From: Bradyrhizobium arachidis | GTDB lineage: Bacteria > Pseudomonadota > Alphaproteobacteria > Rhizobiales > Xanthobacteraceae | Assembly: GCF_024758505.1 (NCBI RefSeq) | Contig: NZ_CP077970.1 | Coordinates: 5,394,001 to 5,458,000 of the forward strand | Length of the DNA: 64,000 nucleotides | Direction: 5' to 3' | Shown: positions 19,608 to 30,311 of the stretch, one piece after another | Numbering within the stretch: the stretch's first letter is position 1 | Layout of the letters: each line of letters begins with the position of its first letter | Position numbers and translations under genes: made by a program | Notes under the pieces: generated by a model | The model's database searches: none | Told to the model about the DNA's origin: nothing | What the model saw: only the letters and a program-made list of their open reading frames with translations

Positions 19608-20242
19608 TTCACCCACTCCGCCGCGTCCGCATCCGAGAGCCCCTGCCCCGTCGCCACCTTGCGCAGCGCCATCGCCATCTCAGGCGTGCGCGCGTTCTGC
19701 ACGTTGATGTCCTGCCGCTTGACGTTCGCCTTGTGCCGTAGCGTCAGCACGATGGCACCGATCATGGCGACGAGGAGCACCATGCCGGCAAGCTGGAAGT
19801 AATGGATGTACTTCGTATAGAGCACCAGGCCGAGCGCCTCGGTATTGGAGACGTTGGTCGGGATCGCCGCCGTGATCGTCTTGGCGACGCCGGGGTTGAT
19901 CACCCAGAAGCCGACGGTGAGCAGCAGCTCGAACAGGAAGATGCCGCCGATCACCAGACCAACCGGCAGATATTCGATGAAGCCCTCGCGCAGCTCCTCG
20001 AAGTCGACGTCGAGCATCATGATGACGAACAGGAACAGCACCGCGACCGCGCCGACATAGACGACGATCAGGATCATCGCCAAAAATTCGGCGCCGAGCA
20101 GCACGAACAGGCCCGAGGCGTTGACGAAGGCCAGGATCAGATACAGCACGGAGTGCACGGGATTGCGCGAGACAATCACCATCACCGCCGAGGCGACGCA
20201 GACGCCGGCGAACAGATAGAAGAACAGCGCGGGAAGGATCAT
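19604..20242 (-). CDS. nuoJ: NADH-quinone oxidoreductase subunit J
   Basis: A 212-residue membrane subunit of complex I with five hydrophobic helices. The third, containing the flexible pi-bulge region near [18 protein letters not shown], is characteristic. The C-terminal 35 residues are soluble and charged. Its stop overlaps the nuoK start, and it begins 9 bp after the nuoI stop. Confidence 0.95.
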   Translation of the reverse strand: MILPALFFYLFAGVCVASAVMVIVSRNPVHSVLYLILAFVNASGLFVLLGAEFLAMILIVVYVGAVAVLFLFVIMMLDVDFEELREGFIEYLPVGLVIGGIFLFELLLTVGFWVINPGVAKTITAAIPTNVSNTEALGLVLYTKYIHYFQLAGMVLLVAMIGAIVLTLRHKANVKRQDINVQNARTPEMAMALRKVATGQGLSDADAAEWVK

Positions 20243-20251
20243 GCCCTCACC

Positions 20252-20746
20252 TCACCGGTACGGCGCGTCGAGCTCGATCGCCTTGGCGATCTCGCGTTCC
20301 CAGCGGTCGCCATTGGCGAGCAGCTTGGCCTTGTCATAGTAGAGCTCCTCGCGGGTCTCGGCCGCAAATTCGAAGTTCGGGCCCTCGACGATGGCGTCGA
20401 CCGGGCAAGCCTCCTGGCAGAGGCCGCAATAGATGCACTTCACCATGTCGATGTCGTAGCGCACGGTGCGGCGGGTGCCGTCGTTGCGGCGCGGACCGGC
20501 CTCGATGGTGATGGCCTGCGCGGGGCACACGGCTTCGCACAGCTTGCAGGCGATGCAGCGCTCTTCGCCGTTCGGATAGCGGCGCAGCGCATGCTCGCCG
20601 CGGAAGCGTGGCGAGATCGGACCCTTCTCGAAGGGATAGTTGAGCGTCGGCTTCGGCTGGAAGAAGTAGCGCATGGCGAGGAAGAACGCCGATACGAATT
20701 CCGACAGCAGCAGCGAGCGCGCGGTGGCGTTGATGTTGATACCCAT
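20252..20746 (-). CDS. nuoI: NADH-quinone oxidoreductase subunit I (two 4Fe-4S clusters)
   Basis: A 164-residue ferredoxin-like subunit carrying clusters N6a and N6b of complex I. Two CxxCxxCxxxCP motifs are complete: C64, C67, C70, C74 and C104, C107, C110, C114. The start is the ATG at 20746, giving [10 protein letters not shown]; an open frame runs far upstream over nuoH but is spurious. It begins 8 bp after nuoH. Confidence 0.96.
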   Translation of the reverse strand: MGININATARSLLLSEFVSAFFLAMRYFFQPKPTLNYPFEKGPISPRFRGEHALRRYPNGEERCIACKLCEAVCPAQAITIEAGPRRNDGTRRTVRYDIDMVKCIYCGLCQEACPVDAIVEGPNFEFAAETREELYYDKAKLLANGDRWEREIAKAIELDAPYR

Positions 20747-20754
20747 GGCGAGCC

Positions 20755-21822
20755 TCACTTCGGCGCGATGCCGGCGAAATGCAGCACGCCGGCCACCACG
20801 ATCACCATTGCCAGCGAGATCGGCAGGAACACTTTCCAGCCGAGCCGCATCAGTTGATCGTAGCGGTAGCGCGGCACGATCGCCTTTGCCATCGCAAACA
20901 GGAAGAACATGAAGAACAGCTTGAGCGAGAACCAGATTATGCCTGGAACCCAGGTGAAGGGCGGCAGGTTCACCGGCGGCAGCCAGCCCCCTAAGAACAG
21001 GATCGTCGCCATCGCGCACATCGTGCAGATCGCGACATATTCGCCGAGCATGAACAGCAGGTACGGCGTCGAGCCGTATTCGACCATGAAGCCGGCGACG
21101 AGCTCGGATTCGGCCTCGACGAGGTCGAAGGGCGGACGGTTGGTTTCCGCCAGCGCCGAGACGTAGAACACGACGAACATCGGGAACAGCGGCCAGACGT
21201 ACCAGTTCAGGATGGTGAGCTGCGGCAGGCCGATCAGGCTGGCAAGGCCCCGCGCGTTCTGCGCTTCGACCACGGCCGACAGGTTCAGAGTGCCGGCGCA
21301 GAGCAGCACCGTGATGATGACGAAGCCGATCGAGACTTCGTAGGACACCATCTGCGCGGCGGAGCGCAGCGCGGCCAGGAACGGGTATTTCGAGTTCGAC
21401 GACCAGCCGGCCATGATGATGCCGTAGATCGACAGCGACGAGATCGCGAAGATGTAGAGGATGCCGACATTGATGTCGGAGATCACCCAGCCGAGATTGG
21501 TCGGGATCACGGCCCAGGCCGCGAGCGCCAGCACGCACGAGACCAGCGGCGCCAGCAGGAACACGCCCTTGTTGGCGCCGGACGGAATGATCGGCTCCTT
21601 CAGCACGAACTTGAGGAGGTCGGCGAAGGACTGGAACAGGCCCCAAGGACCGACGACGTTCGGACCGCGCCGGATCTGCACCGCGGCCCAGATTTTGCGG
21701 TCGGCCAGCAGGATGTAGGCGATCGCGACCAGGAGCACGACGAGCAGCAAGACGCTCTCGGCGACCATGATGATCAGCGGCCAGAGGAAACCGGTCCAGA
21801 ATGCGCTTTGGAAGAATTCCAT
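20755..21822 (-). CDS. nuoH: NADH-quinone oxidoreductase subunit H
   Basis: A 355-residue membrane subunit of complex I that forms part of the quinone site. It has about eight hydrophobic segments and the hallmark charged loops: [18 protein letters not shown], the [18 protein letters not shown] block that lines the quinone chamber, and [14 protein letters not shown]. It follows nuoG by 10 bp and precedes nuoI by 8 bp. Confidence 0.96.
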   Translation of the reverse strand: MEFFQSAFWTGFLWPLIIMVAESVLLLVVLLVAIAYILLADRKIWAAVQIRRGPNVVGPWGLFQSFADLLKFVLKEPIIPSGANKGVFLLAPLVSCVLALAAWAVIPTNLGWVISDINVGILYIFAISSLSIYGIIMAGWSSNSKYPFLAALRSAAQMVSYEVSIGFVIITVLLCAGTLNLSAVVEAQNARGLASLIGLPQLTILNWYVWPLFPMFVVFYVSALAETNRPPFDLVEAESELVAGFMVEYGSTPYLLFMLGEYVAICTMCAMATILFLGGWLPPVNLPPFTWVPGIIWFSLKLFFMFFLFAMAKAIVPRYRYDQLMRLGWKVFLPISLAMVIVVAGVLHFAGIAPK

Positions 21823-21832
21823 CAGATCACGC

Positions 21833-23908
21833 TCACTCCGCTGCCGTCAGCATCTGCCCGGAGGCAAGCCGCGAACATTCCGCCATTACGGCGGATGCAC
21901 GCGCGATTGGGTTGGTCAGGTAAAAGTCCTCGATCAGCGACTTGAACGGCGCCTTTTCCGGCGTGCCGCCCTTGCCTGCGAGTGCCTTGACCTGGTCGGC
22001 AGAGCCAGCCGCGATCTGATCGAGGCGGATCAGGTGCGGCACCGCCTTGAAGACCGCCTGGCGCAGCGCGGCCAGCGAGTCGTAGGGCAGCTTCTTGCCC
22101 AGCGCTTCCGACAGCGCGCGGATGATCGCCCAGTCCTCGCGGGCTTCGCCCGGCGGGAACGCCGCGCGCCCCGTCATCTGCACCCTGCCCTCGGTATTCA
22201 CGTAGATCGCCGACTTCTCGGTGTAGGCGGCTGCCGGCAGGATGACGTCGGCGCGATGCGCGCCGCGGTCGCCATGGGTGCCGATATAGACCACGAAGGT
22301 GCCGTCCGGCGCCTTGATCTCGTCAGCACCGAGCAGGAACAGCAGGTCGAGGGTCCCGAACGTCGTCATCTGCGCCGCATTCAGCCCGCCGCTTCCCGCG
22401 GCAAAGCCGATATCGAGCGCGCCGACGCGCGAGGCCGTGTCCTGGAGCACGCCAAAACCGTTCCAGCCGTCCTTCACCGCGCCCACATCGAGCGCCAGCT
22501 TGGCGGCGGCAGCCAGAATGGCCGCACCGTCATGGCGCGAAGTCGCGCCCGCGCCGACCAGCACGATCGGGTGCTTGGCGTTCTTCAACACGTCCATGAA
22601 GGAGTGCTTGCCGGCCGCGAGCTCGGCGAGCGTCTCGGTGCCTGCGCCGATATGATCGAAATCATAGGTCAGATCGGCCTTGGCGCCGATCACGCCGACC
22701 TTGAAGCCGCCCGCACGCCAGCGCTTGCGGATGCGCGCGTTGAACACGGCGGCTTCCTTGCGCGGATTGGCGCCGATGATCAGCAATGCATCGGCCTGCT
22801 CGAGGCCGACGATGGTCGGGTTGAAGATGTAGGAGGCGCGCCCGAGTTTTGCATCGAAGGCGTCGCCGCCCTGCACGGCCATATTGGTCGAGCCGTACTT
22901 CGCCAGCAGATCCCTCAGCGCGAACATCTCTTCGACGCCGGCGAGGTCGCCGGCAATGGCGCCGATCCGCTTGCCGTCGGAACGGCCTGCCTTCGCGGCA
23001 ATCGCGGCAAAAGCCTCAGACCAGGACGCCGGACGCAGCTTGCCGGCTTCCCGGATATAGGGCCGGTCGAGCCGCTGGGTGCGCAGGCCGTCGACGACGT
23101 GGCGGGTTTTGTCCGAGATCCACTCCTCGTTCACGGCCTCGTTGATGCGCGGCAGGATGCGCATCACCTCGCGGCCGCGGGTGTCGACGCGGATCGCCGA
23201 GCCGAGACCGTCCATGACGTCGATCGACTGGGTCTTGCCGAGTTCCCAGGGACGCGCGGCAAAGGCATAAGGTTTCGAGGTCAGCGCGCCGACCGGGCAG
23301 ATGTCGACGAGGTTGCCCTGCAATTCCGACGTCAGTGCGTGCTGGAGATAGGTCGTGATCTCCATGTCCTCGCCGCGGCCGGTCGCGCCCATCTCCGGAG
23401 CGCCGGCGACTTCCGCCGAGAAGCGGACGCAGCGCGTGCACTGGATGCAGCGGTTCATCGAGGTCTTGACCAGCGCGCCGAGATACTTGTCCTCGACAGC
23501 GCGCTTGTTCTCGGCGAAGCGGCTGGTGTCGACACCGTAGCCCATCGCCTGGTCCTGGAGGTCGCACTCGCCGCCCTGGTCGCAGATCGGGCAGTCCAGC
23601 GGATGGTTGATGAGCAAAAACTCCATCACGCCTTCGCGCGCCTTCTTCACCATTGGCGAACGCGTGGAAATTTCCGGCGGCTCGCCCTTGGGACCCGGAC
23701 GGCAGTCGCGCACGCCCCAGGCGCAGCTTGCGACCGGCTTCGGGCCGCCCTTCACCTCGACCAGGCACATCCGGCAATTGCCGGCGATCGACAGCCGCTC
23801 GTGGTAGCAGAAGCGCGGAATCTCGGCGCCGGCGGCTTCGCACGCCTGCAACAGCGTGTACTCCGGCGGGACGTCGATCTCTTTGCCGTCGATGATCAGC
23901 TTCGTCAT
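21833..23908 (-). CDS. nuoG: NADH-quinone oxidoreductase subunit G
   Basis: A 691-residue iron-sulfur subunit in the peripheral arm of complex I. The N-terminus holds a 2Fe-2S site (C34, C45, C48, C62), then the His-ligated 4Fe-4S block ([17 protein letters not shown]) and a second 4Fe-4S site ([12 protein letters not shown] with ICPVGAL). The remaining 450 residues form the molybdopterin-oxidoreductase-like domain without cofactor. Length matches alphaproteobacterial NuoG. It begins 5 bp after the nuoF stop. Confidence 0.96.
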   Translation of the reverse strand: MTKLIIDGKEIDVPPEYTLLQACEAAGAEIPRFCYHERLSIAGNCRMCLVEVKGGPKPVASCAWGVRDCRPGPKGEPPEISTRSPMVKKAREGVMEFLLINHPLDCPICDQGGECDLQDQAMGYGVDTSRFAENKRAVEDKYLGALVKTSMNRCIQCTRCVRFSAEVAGAPEMGATGRGEDMEITTYLQHALTSELQGNLVDICPVGALTSKPYAFAARPWELGKTQSIDVMDGLGSAIRVDTRGREVMRILPRINEAVNEEWISDKTRHVVDGLRTQRLDRPYIREAGKLRPASWSEAFAAIAAKAGRSDGKRIGAIAGDLAGVEEMFALRDLLAKYGSTNMAVQGGDAFDAKLGRASYIFNPTIVGLEQADALLIIGANPRKEAAVFNARIRKRWRAGGFKVGVIGAKADLTYDFDHIGAGTETLAELAAGKHSFMDVLKNAKHPIVLVGAGATSRHDGAAILAAAAKLALDVGAVKDGWNGFGVLQDTASRVGALDIGFAAGSGGLNAAQMTTFGTLDLLFLLGADEIKAPDGTFVVYIGTHGDRGAHRADVILPAAAYTEKSAIYVNTEGRVQMTGRAAFPPGEAREDWAIIRALSEALGKKLPYDSLAALRQAVFKAVPHLIRLDQIAAGSADQVKALAGKGGTPEKAPFKSLIEDFYLTNPIARASAVMAECSRLASGQMLTAAE

Positions 23909-23913
23909 TATCC

Positions 23914-25239
23914 CTACTCCGCCGCCACCATGTGAGCGGGATCGAGCACCCCGGCGTCATCGATGTCGGCCTTGCGCGAATACTGGTCGATGCGCGCTTC
24001 GATCTCGTGACGGAAATGCGCGATCAGGCCCTGGATCGGCCATGCGGCCGCGTCGCCCAGCGCGCAGATGGTGTGGCCCTCGACCTGCTTGGTCACTTCG
24101 AGCAGCATGTCGATCTCGCGCTTGTGGGCGCGACCTTCGGCCATGCGGGTCAGCACGCGCCACATCCAGCCCGTGCCCTCACGGCACGGCGTGCACTGGC
24201 CGCAGCTCTCGTGCTTGTAGAAGTACGATATGCGGGCGATGGCACGGATCAGGTCGGTCGACTTGTCCATCACGATCACGGCCGCGGTGCCGAGGCCCGA
24301 GCGCAGCTTGCTCAAGCTGTCGAAATCCATCGGCGTGTCGATGATCTGCTCGGCCGGCACCATGCGCACCGACGAGCCGCCGGGGATCACGGCCTTGAGA
24401 TTATCCCAGCCGCCGCGGACGCCGCCGCAATGCTTGTCGATCAGCTCACGGAACGGAATGCCCATGGCCTCTTCGACGTTGCAGGGCCGCTCGACATGAC
24501 CGGAGATGCAGAACAGCTTTGTGCCGACATTGTTGGGACGACCGATGCCGGCGAACCACGCCGCGCCGCGCCGCAAGATGTCTGGTGCAACCGCGATCGA
24601 CTCGACGTTGTTGACGGTGGTCGGGCAGCCGAACAGGCCGACGTTGGCCGGGAACGGCGGCTTCAGCCGCGGCTGGCCCTTCTTGCCCTCGAGACTTTCG
24701 AGCAGCGCTGTCTCTTCGCCGCAGATATAGGCGCCGGCGCCGTGCGCGACGTAGATGTCGAACGGCCAGCCGGTGACGTTGTCCTTGCCGACCAGCTTGG
24801 CCTCATAGGCCTGGTCGATCGCGGCTTGCAGCCGCTCGCGCTCGCGGATGAACTCGCCACGGACATAGATGTAGCAGGCATGCGCGTTCATCGCGAAGCT
24901 TGCGATCAGGCAGCCCTCGACCAGGAGATGCGGATCGTGCCGCATGATCTCGCGGTCCTTGCAGGTGCCGGGTTCGGACTCGTCGGCGTTGACGACGAGA
25001 TAGCTCGGCCGGCCGTCGGTCGACTCCTTCGGCATGAACGACCATTTCAGGCCGGTTGGGAAGCCCGCACCGCCGCGGCCGCGCAGGCCGGAGGCCTTCA
25101 TCTCGTTGATGATCCAGTCGCGGCCCTTGTCGATGATGGCCTTGGTGCCATCCCAGGCGCCGCGGCGCCGCGCGCCCTCGAGGCCCCAATCATGGAGGCC
25201 GTAGAGGTTCTTGAAGATGCGGTCCTTGTCCTCGAGCAT
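23914..25239 (-). CDS. nuoF: NADH-quinone oxidoreductase subunit F (NADH/FMN site)
   Basis: A 441-residue flavoprotein that takes electrons from NADH. It shows the NADH/FMN-binding glycine-rich segment [11 protein letters not shown] at residues 53-63, the [14 protein letters not shown] motif and, near residue 350, [15 protein letters not shown], which with a later cysteine (ICALGD) binds cluster N3. It follows the 54-residue small membrane protein gene by 15 bp and precedes nuoG by 5 bp. Confidence 0.96.
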   Translation of the reverse strand: MLEDKDRIFKNLYGLHDWGLEGARRRGAWDGTKAIIDKGRDWIINEMKASGLRGRGGAGFPTGLKWSFMPKESTDGRPSYLVVNADESEPGTCKDREIMRHDPHLLVEGCLIASFAMNAHACYIYVRGEFIRERERLQAAIDQAYEAKLVGKDNVTGWPFDIYVAHGAGAYICGEETALLESLEGKKGQPRLKPPFPANVGLFGCPTTVNNVESIAVAPDILRRGAAWFAGIGRPNNVGTKLFCISGHVERPCNVEEAMGIPFRELIDKHCGGVRGGWDNLKAVIPGGSSVRMVPAEQIIDTPMDFDSLSKLRSGLGTAAVIVMDKSTDLIRAIARISYFYKHESCGQCTPCREGTGWMWRVLTRMAEGRAHKREIDMLLEVTKQVEGHTICALGDAAAWPIQGLIAHFRHEIEARIDQYSRKADIDDAGVLDPAHMVAAE

Positions 25240-25254
25240 TTCAGTGCTTTCCGA

Positions 25255-25419
25255 TCAACGATTGGCTTGCATGTAGGCAAGCCCGGCGGCGCAGCCGGCG
25301 AAGGTCAGCGCCCAGAGCAGACTGGATTCCAGCGACGCACTCAGCGTGTAGCGCTGGAGCAGGAAAATGAACGCGGCGGCCACCACGGCATGCGTGGCGA
25401 TCAAGCCCCATTTCTTCAT
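25255..25419 (-). CDS. Small membrane protein inside the nuo operon
   Basis: A 54-residue protein with two predicted hydrophobic helices (residues about 5-22 and 28-48) joined by a short polar turn. The ATG at 25419 has a strong GGAGGGGAG ribosome site, and the gene sits snugly between nuoE (47 bp upstream) and nuoF (15 bp downstream), so it is almost certainly translated with them. I do not recognise it as any of the 14 core complex I subunits. An accessory or assembly role is possible but untested. Confidence 0.72.
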   Translation of the reverse strand: MKKWGLIATHAVVAAAFIFLLQRYTLSASLESSLLWALTFAGCAAGLAYMQANR

Positions 25420-25466
25420 GGTGCCGCTCCCCTCCAACCCGTTTGCTGGCGCGTGAAGACCACGCA

Positions 25467-26078
25467 TCAGGTGGTCTCCTTGAGCGTGGTTGGTCCGGTG
25501 ATGGGCGCCGAGAACTGGCGGCCATTCTGCGGACCGGGCTTTGGCGGACTGCCCGAGGCAAAGCCGTCGAGCAACTTGCCAAAACTTTCCTTGGTCAGGT
25601 CCTCATAGGTGTCCTTGCCGATCAGCACCATCGGCGCATTCACGCAGGCGCCGAGGCACTCCACCTCTTCCCAACTGAAATTGCCGTCCTTGGAGAGCTG
25701 GAAGGGCTCGTGACTGATGCGGTGCTCGCAGACGTGGATCAGTTCCTCAGCACCCCGCAGCCGGCATGGCGTGGTGCCGCAGACCTGGACGTGGGCCTTC
25801 TTGCCGACGGGGGCGAGCTGGAACATCGTGTAGAAGGTCGCGACTTCGAGCACGCGGATATAGGGCATGTCGAGCATGTCGGCGATCACGCGGATCGCGG
25901 CTTCCGAGACCCAGCCCTCATTCTGCTCCTGCGCGCGCCACAGGATCGCGATCACGGCGGAGGCCTGACGGCCCGCCGGATATTTGGCGATCTGCTGTTT
26001 TGCGAAGGCGAGATTCTCCTCCGTGAACGCAAAGCTCGCGGGCTGGACTTCCTTCGGTGCTAATCGGCGGACGGACAT
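25467..26078 (-). CDS. nuoE: NADH-quinone oxidoreductase subunit E (2Fe-2S)
   Basis: A 203-residue thioredoxin-fold subunit carrying cluster N1a. The four ligands are C100, C105, C141 and C145 ([11 protein letters not shown] and [10 protein letters not shown]). The N-terminal 90 residues are the helical NuoE part; the last 30 residues form a Pro/Gly-rich tail. It starts 12 bp after the stop of the FkbM-type methyltransferase gene. Confidence 0.96.
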   Translation of the reverse strand: MSVRRLAPKEVQPASFAFTEENLAFAKQQIAKYPAGRQASAVIAILWRAQEQNEGWVSEAAIRVIADMLDMPYIRVLEVATFYTMFQLAPVGKKAHVQVCGTTPCRLRGAEELIHVCEHRISHEPFQLSKDGNFSWEEVECLGACVNAPMVLIGKDTYEDLTKESFGKLLDGFASGSPPKPGPQNGRQFSAPITGPTTLKETT

Positions 26079-26090
26079 CTCTTCGTTCTC

Positions 26091-27053
26091 TCACTGCATG
26101 CGGCGCGCGGTTTTCGCATTCAGGGCATCGATCCTGCTCTGCCAGAATGCGCTCGCGGTGCCGAAAACGTTGTAGCCGACGTGGGTGGAGACCTTGATAC
26201 GATCGAGGATCGACAGTTCGGTCACCGTCTCCAGGCGATTGCTGCGCGGATCGTAGACGATCAGCTTCAGCGGGGTTTGTTCGAGGATGTAGCGCGACAC
26301 CGCATGCGTACGGTCGCTGCCGTGCTCCTCGCACATGATGACGCTGTCGCCTTCGAGCAGCCGCTTGCCGCCCTTGATGGCCTCGATCTCGACGCCTTCG
26401 ACGTCGAGCTTGATCAGATACTTGCCGCCAGCCTCAACCTTGCCGTCGTCGATGAGGTTGTCGAGCGCGATGACCGGCACCTCTTCGCCGCCGGCGGACG
26501 GATCGCCCGCGATGCTGAAGGCCTCGTGCTTGGTGCCCGACAGCCGCGCGGAGCCGCGCGAAGCGCCGATCGCGCATTTCATGCTCTCGAAGCGATTGCC
26601 GTTGATCCTGGCGTTGTTCGCAAGCTTCGGATAATTCTGTCCCGACGGCTCGATCGCGATCGCCCTGTGCGCGCCAAAGGGCTTGCTGGAAACCAGCACC
26701 GACCAGTAGCCGTAATTGGCGCCGCAATCGATCAGCGTGTAGTCGACGTCGGCGGAGTCAGCGAACAGCAGCTCCAGCTCGTCTTCGTAATTGTAGGAGC
26801 GGTTGAGCAGCTTGCTCCAGTAGCCGTCGCCATAAGGAAATTCGAACACGGCGTCGGGATTGAGCTTGATCGCGATGTTGCGGTCGGGAAGTGTTCTCCG
26901 CAACAGGTTCGCGCAGGCGATATAGCCCATGTGCGAGAAGTGCGACGAGATCTTCGACCCCGTCACCAGCGCCAAGGCAGCCGTCCGCTCCCACAGGTTG
27001 GCTCCTTCGAGAGCCCCCGAGGCACGGTCAAACTGGATCGGCGCCTGGGCCAT
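26091..27053 (-). CDS. FkbM-type SAM-dependent methyltransferase inside the nuo operon
   Basis: A 320-residue protein with the FkbM methyltransferase layout: SAM-binding motif I LIDCGANYGYWS at residues 107-118, the acidic ribose-contact strand IAIEPSG at 132-138, and the family block IKLDVEGVEIEAIKG at 214-228. The ATG at 27053 overlaps the nuoD stop by one base (TGATG), so translation is coupled to nuoD; upstream in-frame residues overlap nuoD and look spurious. FkbM enzymes methylate hydroxyl groups of small molecules, glycans or nucleosides. Nothing in the sequence says what this one modifies, and it is not one of the 14 core complex I subunits. Confidence 0.88.
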   Translation of the reverse strand: MAQAPIQFDRASGALEGANLWERTAALALVTGSKISSHFSHMGYIACANLLRRTLPDRNIAIKLNPDAVFEFPYGDGYWSKLLNRSYNYEDELELLFADSADVDYTLIDCGANYGYWSVLVSSKPFGAHRAIAIEPSGQNYPKLANNARINGNRFESMKCAIGASRGSARLSGTKHEAFSIAGDPSAGGEEVPVIALDNLIDDGKVEAGGKYLIKLDVEGVEIEAIKGGKRLLEGDSVIMCEEHGSDRTHAVSRYILEQTPLKLIVYDPRSNRLETVTELSILDRIKVSTHVGYNVFGTASAFWQSRIDALNAKTARRMQ

Positions 27054-28249
27054 CACCGATCGACCTCTCCGAACACGATGTCGAGCGAGCCGAGGATCGC
27101 CGAGACGTCGGCGAGCAGATGGCCTTTGCAGATGTGGTCCATCGCCTGGAGATGGGCAAAGCCCGGCGCGCGGATCTTGCACTTGTAGGGTTTGTTGGTG
27201 CCGTCAGAGACCAGATAGACGCCGAACTCGCCCTTGGGCGCCTCGACCGCGGCGTAGACCTCGCCGGCCGGCACGTGAACGCCCTCGGTGTAGAGCTTGA
27301 AGTGGTGGATGAGCGCTTCCATCGAACGCTTCATCTCGCCGCGGCGCGGCGGCGCAACCTTGTTGTCAGCGACGACGACGGGCCCCTGCCCGTCGGCCGC
27401 GTTCAGCTTCTGGATGCACTGCTTCATGATGCGCACGGACTGGCGCATCTCTTCCATGCGGATCAGGTAGCGGTCGTAGCAGTCGCCGTTCTTGCCGATC
27501 GGAATGTCGAACTCCATCTCGGCGTAGCATTCATAGGGCTGCGACTTGCGCAGGTCCCACGCCGCGCCCGAGCCGCGCACCATCACGCCGGAGAAACCCC
27601 ACTCCCAGGCTTCCTTCAGCGGCACCACGCCGATATCGACGTTGCGCTGCTTGAAGATGCGATTGGCGGTGAGCAGACGGTCTAGATCGTCGACCACTTT
27701 CAGGAACGGATCGCACCAGGCCTCGATGTCGTCGACGAGCTTTTGCGGCAGGTCCTGGTGCACACCGCCGACGCGGAAGAAGGCTGCGTGCATGCGGCTG
27801 CCCGAGGCACGCTCGTAGAACACCATCAGCTTTTCGCGCTCTTCAAAGCCCCACAGCGGCGGGGTCAGCGCGCCGACGTCCATCGCCTGCGTCGTGACGT
27901 TGAGAAGGTGCGAGAGAATACGCCCGATCTCGCAATAGAGCACGCGGATCAACTGCCCGCGGCGCGGCACTTCGATGCCGAGCAGCTTTTCTGCCGCGAG
28001 GCAAAAGGCGTGCTCCTGGTTCATCGGCGCGACATAGTCGAGCCGGTCGAAATAAGGAATCGCCTGGAGGTAGGTCTTCTGCTCGATCAGTTTTTCGGTG
28101 CCGCGGTGAAGCAAGCCGATATGGGGGTCGACACGCGCAACGACCTCACCGTCCAGTTCCAGCACAAGGCGCAGCACGCCGTGCGCCGCAGGATGCTGCG
28201 GGCCGAAGTTGATGGTGAAATTTCGGAGGTTTTCGGGTTGCTCGTTCAT
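27053..28249 (-). CDS. nuoD: NADH-quinone oxidoreductase subunit D
   Basis: A 398-residue subunit of complex I related to the large subunit of NiFe hydrogenases, forming the quinone pocket with NuoB. It opens with [19 protein letters not shown], whose histidine is at the quinone site, and contains GVHQDLP and the [11 protein letters not shown]-terminal block. It is separate from nuoC, as usual in alphaproteobacteria. Start 2 bp after the nuoC stop. Confidence 0.97.
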   Translation of the reverse strand: MNEQPENLRNFTINFGPQHPAAHGVLRLVLELDGEVVARVDPHIGLLHRGTEKLIEQKTYLQAIPYFDRLDYVAPMNQEHAFCLAAEKLLGIEVPRRGQLIRVLYCEIGRILSHLLNVTTQAMDVGALTPPLWGFEEREKLMVFYERASGSRMHAAFFRVGGVHQDLPQKLVDDIEAWCDPFLKVVDDLDRLLTANRIFKQRNVDIGVVPLKEAWEWGFSGVMVRGSGAAWDLRKSQPYECYAEMEFDIPIGKNGDCYDRYLIRMEEMRQSVRIMKQCIQKLNAADGQGPVVVADNKVAPPRRGEMKRSMEALIHHFKLYTEGVHVPAGEVYAAVEAPKGEFGVYLVSDGTNKPYKCKIRAPGFAHLQAMDHICKGHLLADVSAILGSLDIVFGEVDR

Positions 28250-28251
28250 GA

Positions 28252-28863
28252 TCAGACCTTCGGCCCCGCCTTCTCATCGCCGGGCAGCGGATAGTCCGCC
28301 CCTTCCCACGGCGAGAGGAAATCGAACTTGCGGAATTCCTGGTTGAGCCTGACAGGCTCGTACACCACCCGCTTCTCCTGGTCGTCGTAGCGCACCTCGA
28401 CGAAACCCGTGGTCGGAAAGTCCTTGCGCAGCGGGTGCCCCTCGAAACCGTAGTCGGTGAGGATGCGGCGCATGTCGGGATGGCCGACGAAGATCACGCC
28501 ATAGAGATCGTAGGTCTCGCGCTCGAACCAGTCGGCGCCTGGGAACATTTCGATCAGCGACGGCACCTGCGTGGTCTCGTCGGCCTGCGCCTTGAGGCGG
28601 ATCCTCGTGTTCAGGGTCGGCGACATCAGGTGGTAGACGATGTCGAAGCGCTTCTCGCGCGACGGGTAGTCCACCGCGGTCACGTCGGTGAAGTTGATGA
28701 AACGGCAATTCGGATCGTCGCGCAGGTATTTTACCACCTCGACGACCTTGCCGACCTCAATGTCGACCGTGAGCTGGTTGAAGGCCACGGTATGACCGGT
28801 TGCCGCGCCCGGAAGCGCGCTCACGATCGTCTGCCCCAAGGCGTCGAGCTTGCCGTCGTCCAT
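28252..28863 (-). CDS. nuoC: NADH-quinone oxidoreductase subunit C
   Basis: A 203-residue hydrophilic subunit of complex I, homologous to the 30-kDa mitochondrial subunit. The signature [26 protein letters not shown] region (residues about 118-143) and the closing EFRKFDF block identify it. The ATG at 28863 is 11 bp after the nuoB stop; the open frame extends upstream over nuoB but that part is spurious. Confidence 0.96.
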   Translation of the reverse strand: MDDGKLDALGQTIVSALPGAATGHTVAFNQLTVDIEVGKVVEVVKYLRDDPNCRFINFTDVTAVDYPSREKRFDIVYHLMSPTLNTRIRLKAQADETTQVPSLIEMFPGADWFERETYDLYGVIFVGHPDMRRILTDYGFEGHPLRKDFPTTGFVEVRYDDQEKRVVYEPVRLNQEFRKFDFLSPWEGADYPLPGDEKAGPKV

Positions 28864-28874
28864 GACGTAAAACC

Positions 28875-29465
28875 TTAGCGTTCGATGGTGCCGGTGCGCC
28901 GGATCTTCTTCTGCAGCAGCAGCACGCCGTAGAGCAGCGCTTCCGCCGTGGGCGGGCAGCCCGGCACGTAGATGTCGATCGGCACGATGCGGTCGCAGCC
29001 GCGCACGACCGAGTAGGAATAGTGATAGTAGCCGCCGCCATTGGCGCAGGAACCCATCGAGATGACGTAGCGCGGCTCGGGCATCTGGTCGTAGACCTTG
29101 CGCAAGGCCGGGGCCATCTTGTTGGTCAGGGTGCCCGCGACGATCATCACGTCGGACTGGCGCGGCGAGGCGCGCGGGGCGAAGCCGAAGCGCTCGACGT
29201 CGTAGCGCGGCATCGAGACCTGCATCATCTCGACCGCGCAGCAGGCGAGACCGAAGGTCATCCACATCAGCGAGCCGGTGCGCGCCCAGGTGATGAGGTC
29301 GTCGGCCGCGGCGACGAAGAAGCCCTTGTCGGAGAGCTCGTGATTGACCTCGAGAAAGAACGGGTCATTGGCGCCGACCGGTTTGCCGGTCGCGGGGTCG
29401 AGAATGCCCTTCGGGGCCGGCGTCACCAGCGGACCCGCGGACTGCGTAGCAGGGTTCAATCCCAT
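28875..29465 (-). CDS. nuoB: NADH-quinone oxidoreductase subunit B (cluster N2)
   Basis: A 196-residue subunit that binds the terminal 4Fe-4S cluster N2. The ligands are the tandem pair C75-C76 (GLACCAVEM), C140 (MGSCANGGG) and C170 (VPGCPP). The start MGLNPATQ at 29465 overlaps the end of nuoA by 10 bp; an in-frame start at 29486 would add seven residues deeper within nuoA. Confidence 0.97.
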   Translation of the reverse strand: MGLNPATQSAGPLVTPAPKGILDPATGKPVGANDPFFLEVNHELSDKGFFVAAADDLITWARTGSLMWMTFGLACCAVEMMQVSMPRYDVERFGFAPRASPRQSDVMIVAGTLTNKMAPALRKVYDQMPEPRYVISMGSCANGGGYYHYSYSVVRGCDRIVPIDIYVPGCPPTAEALLYGVLLLQKKIRRTGTIER

Positions 29466-29821
29466 TCGAGCGCGCCTTTCTTCCATTCATAGGCAAACCC
29501 CACCGTCAGCACGGCGAGGAACACCACCATGGACCAGAAGCCGGTCGCACCGAGCTTGCCGAACGCCACCGCCCAGGGGAACAGGAACGCCACCTCGAGG
29601 TCGAAGATGATGAAGAGGATGGCGACCAGGTAGAAGCGGACGTCGAACTTCATCCGGGCGTCGTCGAAGGCGTTGAAACCGCATTCATACGCCGACAGTT
29701 TTTCCGGGTCCGGCTGCTGGAACGCCACGATGAACGGGGCAATCAGCAGCACCAGGCCGATCAGGCCGGCTACCCCTATAAAGACGACAAGTGGAAGATA
29801 GTTCTCAAGAATGCCGCTCAT
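29456..29821 (-). CDS. nuoA: NADH-quinone oxidoreductase subunit A
   Basis: A 121-residue membrane subunit of complex I with three hydrophobic helices and the hallmark loop [20 protein letters not shown], whose cysteine and acidic residues lie by the quinone site. It is the first gene of the nuo operon; the promoter should lie in the 286 bp upstream. Its end overlaps nuoB. Confidence 0.97.
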   Translation of the reverse strand: MSGILENYLPLVVFIGVAGLIGLVLLIAPFIVAFQQPDPEKLSAYECGFNAFDDARMKFDVRFYLVAILFIIFDLEVAFLFPWAVAFGKLGATGFWSMVVFLAVLTVGFAYEWKKGALEWD

Positions 29822-30107
29822 TGGCGAGCCCTTTTTCCCGCAGCCCCGGAAGAGGCCACGGATTCGTCCGATTTGGAATTATTCTGAGCCTTAGCGCAGT
29901 GCACCAAGGGGCGCAAGACACGCTGCTTTTAGGCCCTTTGCCGCCCCCAGAACAGTGAAAACCCGGACACGAAACCGGGAATCGTCCCGCCGCTGGTATG
30001 GAGCAGATCAGCTACCCCAGCAAGGTGAGCGCGTTCGGCCGCCGGGCCGCCATGTCGCAATTCCGAGCCGGTGTGGCGACTTATCCACTATGGGGCGCAC
30101 GCCCCGC
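29822..30107 (-). promoter_or_regulatory. Intergenic region upstream of the nuo operon with a candidate promoter
   Basis: 286 bp separate nuoA from the small membrane gene at 30108. On the minus strand a plausible housekeeping promoter reads TTGGTG (29907-29902), a 17-bp spacer, then GAATAA (29884-29879), about 58 bp before the nuoA ATG. The match is modest. No strong inverted repeat or recognisable riboswitch was seen in the rest. Confidence 0.4.
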
Positions 30108-30311
30108 TTACCGGCGCTTTTCCAGCCGGCGGCCCAACCACACCCAGGTGACGACCGCAACGGGTGCCCCCACGGTGACCCAGGCAATATATTTGCCGAA
30201 GTTGCCCCAGATCAGCGCGATCAGCAGGCCGGCCGTCGTCAGCACACCAAGCACGATGGGAGCGCCGAAGACACGGAGCCACGGGCGCGAACGGTCGAGC
30301 GAGCCGTGCAT
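30108..30311 (-). CDS. Small two-helix membrane protein following the PepSY gene
   Basis: A 67-residue protein with two hydrophobic helices (residues about 14-33 and 38-58) and basic ends (RRLEKRR at the C-terminus). The ATG at 30311 overlaps the stop of the PepSY protein gene by one base (TGATG), a sign of coupled translation. I do not recognise the family. As the last gene of the receptor-PepSY operon it probably serves with them at the inner membrane; the C-terminal positive charges favour a cytoplasmic tail. Confidence 0.65.
   Translation of the reverse strand: MHGSLDRSRPWLRVFGAPIVLGVLTTAGLLIALIWGNFGKYIAWVTVGAPVAVVTWVWLGRRLEKRR

Noticed and set aside
21767..23935. Open frame of 722 codons antisense to nuoG
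   Set aside because: Same reason: complementary to a certain gene, biased composition, no ribosome site.
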